Shown: positions 57,941-64,000 of the stretch, piece after piece
Position numbering within the stretch: the stretch's first letter is position 1
How the letters are laid out: the number at the start of each line of letters is the position of its first letter
Source: Eriocheir sinensis
Taxonomy: Eukaryota > Arthropoda > Malacostraca > Decapoda > Varunidae
DNA: 64,000 nucleotides
NCBI RefSeq assembly: GCF_024679095.1
Contig: NC_066577.1
Coordinates: 3,680,370-3,744,369 of the forward strand
Reading direction: 5' to 3'
The notes under the pieces: generated by a model
Told to the model about the DNA's origin: nothing
Database searches by the model: none
Seen by the model: the letters and a program-made list of their open reading frames with translations, nothing else
Program-made: the position numbers and the translations under genes

Positions 57941-57942
<2 letters not shown>

Positions 57943-58107
57943 GGTCAGCAAGTGGAGTGCCCCAAAAATAAGTGTTTGTTGATGCAGTGAAGTACAGTGT
58001 GGGTCAAAAGTTGTGTCGTGAGGAGGAAGAGAGGGTGATTGCTTCCATGGAGGTGCAGGATATCAACACTCAGTAGGATGGAAGGACAGGCTGAAGGATG
58101 CAAGGAT

Positions 58108-58185
58108 GGACTGTATGGATAGGATAGGATAGGACTGTATGGATAGGATAGGATAGGACTGTATGGATAGGATAGGATAGGATGT
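58108..58185. repeat. 24-bp minisatellite, three units
   Basis: CTGTATGGATAGGATAGGAT plus AGGA starts at 58111, 58135 and 58159. Confidence 0.9.
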
Positions 58186-58254
58186 AAGGATGGGAGAACA
58201 ACAGAACTGATGGATGCCAGGATAGGATAAGCATGGGAAAAGTGTTGGGGTAAG

Positions 58255-59440
58255 TAGGTGGGCATTGGGTAAGTAGGTGTGCATGGAAAAGGGCATTAGG
58301 GTAAGTAGGTAGGCATGGAAAAGGGCATTAGGGTAAGTAGGTAGGCATGGAAAAGGGCATTAGGGTAAGTAGGTAGGCATGGAAAAGGGCATTAGGGTAA
58401 GTAGGTGTGCATGGAAAAGGGCATTAGGGTAAGTAGGTGTGCATGGAAAAGGGCATTAGGGTAAGTAGGATTGCATGGAAAAGGGCATTAGGGTAATTAG
58501 GTCTGCATGGAAAAGGGCATTAGGGTAAGTAGGTAGGCATGGAAAGGGCATTAGGTTAAGTAGGTAGGCATGGAAAAGGGCATTAGGGTAAGTAGGTGTG
58601 CATGGAAAAGGGCATTAGGGTAAGTAGGTGTGCATGGAAAAGGGCATTAGGGTAAGTAGGTGTGCATGGAAAAGGGCATTAGGGTAAGTAGGTGTGCATG
58701 GAAAAGGGCATTAGGGTAAGTAGGTAGGCATGGAAAAGGGCATTAGGGTAAGTAGGTGTGCATGGAAAAGGGCATTAGGGTAAGTAGGTGTGCATGGAAA
58801 AGGGCATTAGGGTAAGTAGGTGTGCATGGAAAAGGGCATTAGGGTAAGTAGGTAGGCATGGAAAAGGGCATTAGGGTAAGTAGGTAGGCATGGAAAAGGG
58901 CATTAGGGTAAGTAGGTGTGCATGGAAAAGGGCATTAGGGTAAGTAGGTGTGCATGGAAAAGGGCATTAGGGTAAGTAGGTGTGCATGGAAAAGGGAATT
59001 AGGGTAAGTAGGTAGGCATGGGAATGGGTGTTGGGGTAAGTAAGAGGACATTCAGGTAAGTAGGAGGATATTAGGGTAATTAGGTGGGCATGGGAAAGGG
59101 TGTTGGGATAAGTAGGAGGGCATGGAAAGGGTGTTGGGGTGAGTAGGCAGGCATGCAAAGGGTGTTGGGGTAAGTAGGAGGGCATTAGGGTAAGTAGGTG
59201 GGCATTAGGGTAAGTAGGTGGGCATGGGAAAGGGTGTTGAGATAAGTAGGTGGGGAGGGGAAAGGGAGTCGGGGTAAGTGGGCATGGGAAAGGGTGTTGG
59301 GGTAAGTAGGAGGGCATTAGGGTAAGTAGGTGGGCCTTATAGTAAGTAGGTGGGCATTAGGGTAACTAGGTGGGCATTAGGGTAAGTAGGAGGGCATTAG
59401 GGTAAGTAGGTGGGCATTAGGATAAGTAGGTGGGCATTGG
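58255..59440. repeat. 32-bp minisatellite
   Basis: About 24 regular units of GCATGGAAAAGGGCATTAGG plus GTAAGTAGGTGT to about 59030. Degenerate shortened units (GTAAGTAGGTGGGCATTAGG) follow to 59440. Variation is mainly T/A at GTAGGTGT versus GTAGGTAG. Each unit holds ATTAGGGTAAG. Confidence 0.95.
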
Positions 59441-59576
59441 TAAGTAAACAGAAGAGACAAATAGTTGCTGGGTCTCATGAAGTCAGCAAGTAGAGAAAAA
59501 GTCGATCTTGTGAAGTCAGAAAGTTGAAAACACATCTTAAAAAGCCACCAGGAAGTACTTACACCTATCACCTCTT

Positions 59577-60765
59577 CTGTGGCCTTGGAAATAACCTGTC
59601 AAATATCTCTGTTGTGGCCTTGGAAATAACCTGTCAAATATCTCTGTTGTGGCCTTGGAAATATTGCAACCTGACTATCATTTCTTCTGTGGCCTTGGAA
59701 ATAACCTGTCAAATATCTATGCTGTAGCCTTGGAAATACTATAACTTGACTATGATCTCTGTGGCCTTGGAAATAACCTGTCAAATATCTCTGTTGTGGC
59801 CTTGGAAATAACCTGTCAAATATCTCGTCTTTGGCCTTGGAAATAACCTGTCAAATATCTCTGTTGTAGCCCTTGGAAATACTATATCCTAACTATGATC
59901 TCTGTGGCCTTGGAAATAACCTGTCAAATATCTCTGCTGTAGCCCTTGGAAATAACCTGTCAAATATCTCTGTTGTAGCCCTTGGAAATACTATAACCTG
60001 ACTATGATCTCTGTGGCCTTGGAAATAAAATGTCAAATATCTCTGTTGTAGCCCTTGGAAATACTATAACCTGACTATGATCTCTGTGGCCTTGGAAATA
60101 ACCTGTCAAATATCTCTGTTGTGGCCTTGGATATATTGCAACCTGGATATATTGCAACCTGACTATCATTTCTTCTGTGGCCTTGGAAATAACCTGTCAA
60201 ATATGTCTGCTGTGGCCTTGGAAATAACCTGTCAAATATCTCTGTTGTGGCCTTGGATATATTGCAACCTGACTATCATTTCTTCTGTGGCCTTGGAAAT
60301 AACCTGTCAAATATCTCTGTTGTAGCCTTGGAAATACTGTAACCTGACTTTTATCTCTGTGGCCTTGGAAATAACCTGTCAAATATCTCTGTTGAAGCCT
60401 TGGAAATACTGTAACCTGACTCTCATCTCTTCTGTGGCCTTGGAACCTGTCAAATATGTCTGCTGTAGCCTTGGAAATACTGTAACCTGACAATCATCTC
60501 TTCTGTGGCCTTGGAAATATTATAACTTGGCTTTTATCTCTTCTGTGGCCTTGGAAATACATTAAACCTTACTAGTCTCTCTGCAAACCTGACTGATCTC
60601 TTTTCTACACCCTTGGAAATACATTAACCTGAATATTATCTCTCTGTGGCCCTTGGAAATACATTAAACCTGATGAACCTCTCTGCAAACCTAGCTGGAA
60701 ATACATTAACCTGACTAAGCTCTTTTCTGTGGCCTTAGAAATATGTAAACCTGACAGGCCTTGGA
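59577..60765. repeat. 35-bp minisatellite and derived ~70-bp composites
   Basis: Unit CTCTGTTGTGGCCTTGGAAA plus TAACCTGTCAAATAT, mixed with longer units containing AATACTATAACCTGACTATG. It becomes irregular after 60500. Confidence 0.92.
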
Positions 60766-61345
60766 AATATTGTAACCTGACTGGCCTTGGAAATATTGTA
60801 ACCTTGCTAATCATTCCTCTGAGGCCTTGGAAATAAGTAAATCTGAGTGCTGTGGCCCTGGAAATATAGTAACCTGACTGGCCTTGGAAATATAGTAACC
60901 TTGCTAATCACTCCTCTGAGGCCTTGGAAATAAGTAAACCTGAGTGCTGTGGCCTTGGAAATATAGTAACCTGACTGGCCTTGGAAATAAAGTAACCCGG
61001 TTGGCCTTGGAAATATAGTAACCTGGCTGGCCTTGGAAATATAGTAACCTGGCTGGCCTTGGAAATATAGTAACCTGACTGGCCTTGGAAATATAGTAAC
61101 CTGGCTGGCCTTGGAAATATAGTAACCTGGCTGGCCTTGGAAATATAGTAACCTGGCTGGCCTTGGAAATATAGTAACCTGGCTGGCCTTGGAAATATAG
61201 TAACCTGACTGGCCTTGGAAATACAGTAACCTGACTGGCCTTGGAAATACAGTAACCTGACTGGCCTTGGAAATATAGTAACCTGACTGGCCTTGGAAAT
61301 ATAGTAACCTGACTGGCCTTGGAAATACTGTAACCTCGCTAGTCT
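60766..61345. repeat. 26-bp minisatellite
   Basis: About 20 units of CTGGCCTTGGAAATATAGTA plus ACCTGG. Shares GGCCTTGGAAATA with the 35-bp array to its left. Confidence 0.95.
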
Positions 61346-61439
61346 CTCCTCTGTGGCCTTGGAGATAGTGGTGGAGGGGCCAAATGCCTGTGGATAAGGA
61401 CCTGTGGTGTCACTTTTGGAAATGCCCGAAAGAAAGAAA

Positions 61440-61620
61440 TTGCAGTCAGGGAACAGAGCTGGGAAGGAGAAGGAGAAGAAGAAGGGGAGGAGAAGAAGAA
61501 GGAGGAGGGGGAAGAGGAAGAGGACCAGGGTTGGGTAGCTGGGTATGGACAGGGACAAAGGGTGAGGAAAAAGAAGAAGAAGAGGAAGAAGAAGGAATGG
61601 AGAAACCAAAAAAGAAAATT

Positions 61621-61680
<60 letters not shown>

Positions 61681-61705
61681 TATCAAAAAAACATATATGG
61701 CAAAA

Positions 61706-61763
<58 letters not shown>

Positions 61764-61765
61764 AA
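61440..61765. repeat. Purine-rich DNA with two (GA)n tracts
   Basis: GA-rich sequence with pure GA runs at 61623-61676 and 61711-61761. Confidence 0.92.
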
Positions 61766-61794
61766 CAAAACAAAGGGATTCATTTCTTACACAG

Positions 61795-62017
61795 ACAGGG
61801 AGGAGGAGGAGGGGGAGGGGGGAAGGTGACTAGGGGGTGGCGGGGTGGGGGAGGGGGAGGCCAGATGCCTTCTTGACCTCCTGCTGACCTCCCTTGACCT
61901 CCAGGGTGCGCCGCTGCTGCCTGGTGTGGTTGGTTGCCGAGCCTGGTGTGGGGGAGGCCTATAGGGTTAGTCTGAGGTGTGTGTGACCTGACCTGACCTG
62001 ACCTCAGCCTAGCAATG

Positions 62018-62050
<33 letters not shown>
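61795..62050. other. G-rich block, (CCTGA)n and (AC)n
   Basis: G-rich stretch 61797-61860, CCTGA units at 61985-62005 and AC units 62019-62049. No gene is supported. Confidence 0.8.
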
Positions 62051-62051
<1 letters not shown>

Positions 62052-62109
62052 GTGATAGATTATGCAATTATTTTCTTCTATTTTGTCCTCTTTTCCACTT
62101 TTCTCATTC

Positions 62110-62800
<691 letters not shown>

Positions 62801-62858
62801 CTTTTTTTTCTCTCCTCTGTTGTCTTCTCCCTTCTTTACTTTCTATTTCATTTCCTGG

Positions 62859-62889
<31 letters not shown>

Positions 62890-62892
62890 ATA

Positions 62893-62935
62893 TCACACCG
62901 GTAGCTCAGTGGTTAAAGCTCTGCAATGCCAGGAT
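62893..62935 (+). repeat. tRNA-like half, probable SINE head
   Basis: CCGGTAGCTCAGTGGTTAAA resembles a tRNA D-arm with an A box. No B box or acceptor closure follows, so it is not a functional tRNA. Confidence 0.4.
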
Positions 62936-63300
62936 TACACATAAACCCACCCACTCATTCACACCCACTCACACCCACACACACACACTCACACACACAC
63001 ACATACACACACGCACATATGTTGAAGAGGTGACAATCTTGTGACCATGATCCGCAAGCTTGGTGAGGAATAAGCTTTTTTTAACTTTCGCTTCAGATCA
63101 AAACAAACCACGAACACAAAGGCAAGGCAGGAAACAATGACTGGATAACTCAAACACTTGCGACCTGTTACCCCAAAAAACATTATACGCACGCACACAC
63201 ACACACACACACACATGCAGGCAATGGCAATGATTAGGTAGGTGTGTGTGTGTGTGTGTCGGAAAATAAGCAAACAAACTATAGGACATACAAGCTTGAG

Positions 63301-63301
<1 letters not shown>

Positions 63302-63358
<57 letters not shown>
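63302..63358. repeat. (AC)n microsatellite
   Basis: About 28 AC units; shorter CA/TG tracts lie at 62860-62887, 63193-63214 and 63241-63259. Confidence 0.95.
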
Positions 63359-63359
<1 letters not shown>

Positions 63360-63492
63360 GAAGCAAGAGAAAGATGCAGAAAATAATGAAGGAAGTGAAA
63401 GAAGAAAATGCAAAAGAAGAAGAGAGACAGAGATGAAAATGATGCAGAAGAAGAAGAAAAGGAAAGGTGAGAGATGAAGAGAAAGGAAGAAA

Positions 63493-63810
63493 AAAGAAAA
63501 AACAGACCCACAGAGAAAGACAAGGGGAGGAAAATATGAAGAGAAAGATGAAGAAAATGAAGAAAAGAAGAAAAAGGAAAACAGACCCACAGAGAAAGAC
63601 AAGGAGAGGAAAATATGAAGAGAAAGATGAAGAAAATGAAGAAAAATGAAGAAAAATAAGGAAACAGACCCACAGAGAAAGACAAGGAGAGGAAAATATG
63701 AAGAGAAAGATGAAGAAAATGAAGAAAAATGAAGAAAAATAAGGAAACAGACCCACAGAGAAAGACAAGGAGAGGAAAATATGAAGAGAAAGACGAAGAA
63801 AAAGAAGAAA
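63493..63810. repeat. ~83-bp purine-rich tandem repeat
   Basis: ACAGACCCACAGAGAAAGAC recurs at about 63502, 63581, 63665 and 63748 (spacings about 79, 84, 83), with GAAGAGAAAGATGAAGAAAA between. Confidence 0.92.
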
Positions 63811-64000
63811 GAAATACACACAGGATAAAAAAAAGAAGAAAATGAAGAAGAAAATAAAAACAGGAAAGACCGAAAAAAAACAAAGTAAAGAAAAAGACAA
63901 AAAAGAAAGTTATTGAAGAAAGGAGAGAAAAAAAAAGATGGAACAAAAAAAAAAAAGATAGAAAAAGAAAAGACAAAAAAAGAAAGTTGATGAAGAAAAA
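63811..64000. repeat. Purine-rich low-complexity DNA
   Basis: GAAGAA and AAAAGAAAG-type sequence to the end of the window. Open frames on the minus strand are only low-complexity Phe/Leu/Ser. Confidence 0.85.

Noticed and set aside
58255..59440. Telomeric or subtelomeric array
   Set aside because: TTAGG occurs once per 32-bp unit and is never in tandem.
58255..61345. CRISPR-like array of repeats and spacers
   Set aside because: Units are directly tandem with no unique spacers, and the context is eukaryotic.
60908..61783. 291-residue repetitive protein
   Set aside because: It is generated by a 26-bp minisatellite open in all frames and by adjacent GA tracts.
62893..62935. Functional tRNA gene
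   Set aside because: Only the D-arm half is tRNA-like; there is no anticodon stem, B box or acceptor pairing.

Overview
This window is eukaryotic and looks like arthropod accessory DNA, most likely from a decapod crustacean. That assignment is an inference. It rests on very dense TA, CA, GA and CT microsatellites, arthropod-style BEL/Pao and Ty3/Gypsy elements, LINEs with CA or TTTACATAGA tails, tRNA-derived SINEs, and hAT, piggyBac-like and Tigger-like elements. I see no operon, rRNA gene, CRISPR array or convincing functional tRNA. Only two loci look like host coding sequence: a C2H2 zinc-finger gene (21572-22708, minus) and a candidate terminal exon (55097-55302, minus). Nearly everything else is a transposon, a transposon relic, a tandem repeat or duplicated DNA.

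Layout. 1-3140 is the left copy of a duplicated segment whose partner is 28149-30790; the two copies carry different insertions. 3157-8660 is a BEL/Pao retrotransposon on the minus strand, truncated at both ends and split by a hAT-like element (3810-4787). 9226-10606 is a 5'-truncated LINE lying inside a CTGG/TTGA simple repeat. 11278-12550 is a hAT element with an 8-bp target duplication and the end of its transposase. 12962-21545 and 52190-54990 are a second pair of duplicated segments. The first member has gained a piggyBac-like MITE and a LINE that itself contains two DNA transposons, each with a further insertion inside. The zinc-finger gene follows directly.

From 31279 to 40303 a hAT element flanked by CTACTACT appears to contain a second hAT-like element, which holds a full-length Ty3/Gypsy element (copy A, 32623-38783). 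41601-43156 is an unusual terminal-inverted-repeat element packed with CGACATGTCG palindromes. A second copy of the same Gypsy family (copy B, 43967-50106, minus) has landed in what looks like a MADF-domain exon next to a Tc1/mariner-like DDE transposase relic. 51-57.5 kb holds SINEs, the second duplication copy, the candidate terminal exon and several MITEs. 57.6-64 kb is almost entirely minisatellite and microsatellite DNA.

How it fits together. The genes here do not form a pathway. The window is best read as a stratigraphy of insertions: target duplications and paired empty sites give the order of events. Both Gypsy copies have near-identical LTRs and TTAT target duplications and are the youngest large elements. 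Every long element ORF carries at least one stop or frameshift. Many of these are single-base changes in short homopolymers, so some may be assembly errors rather than real mutations.
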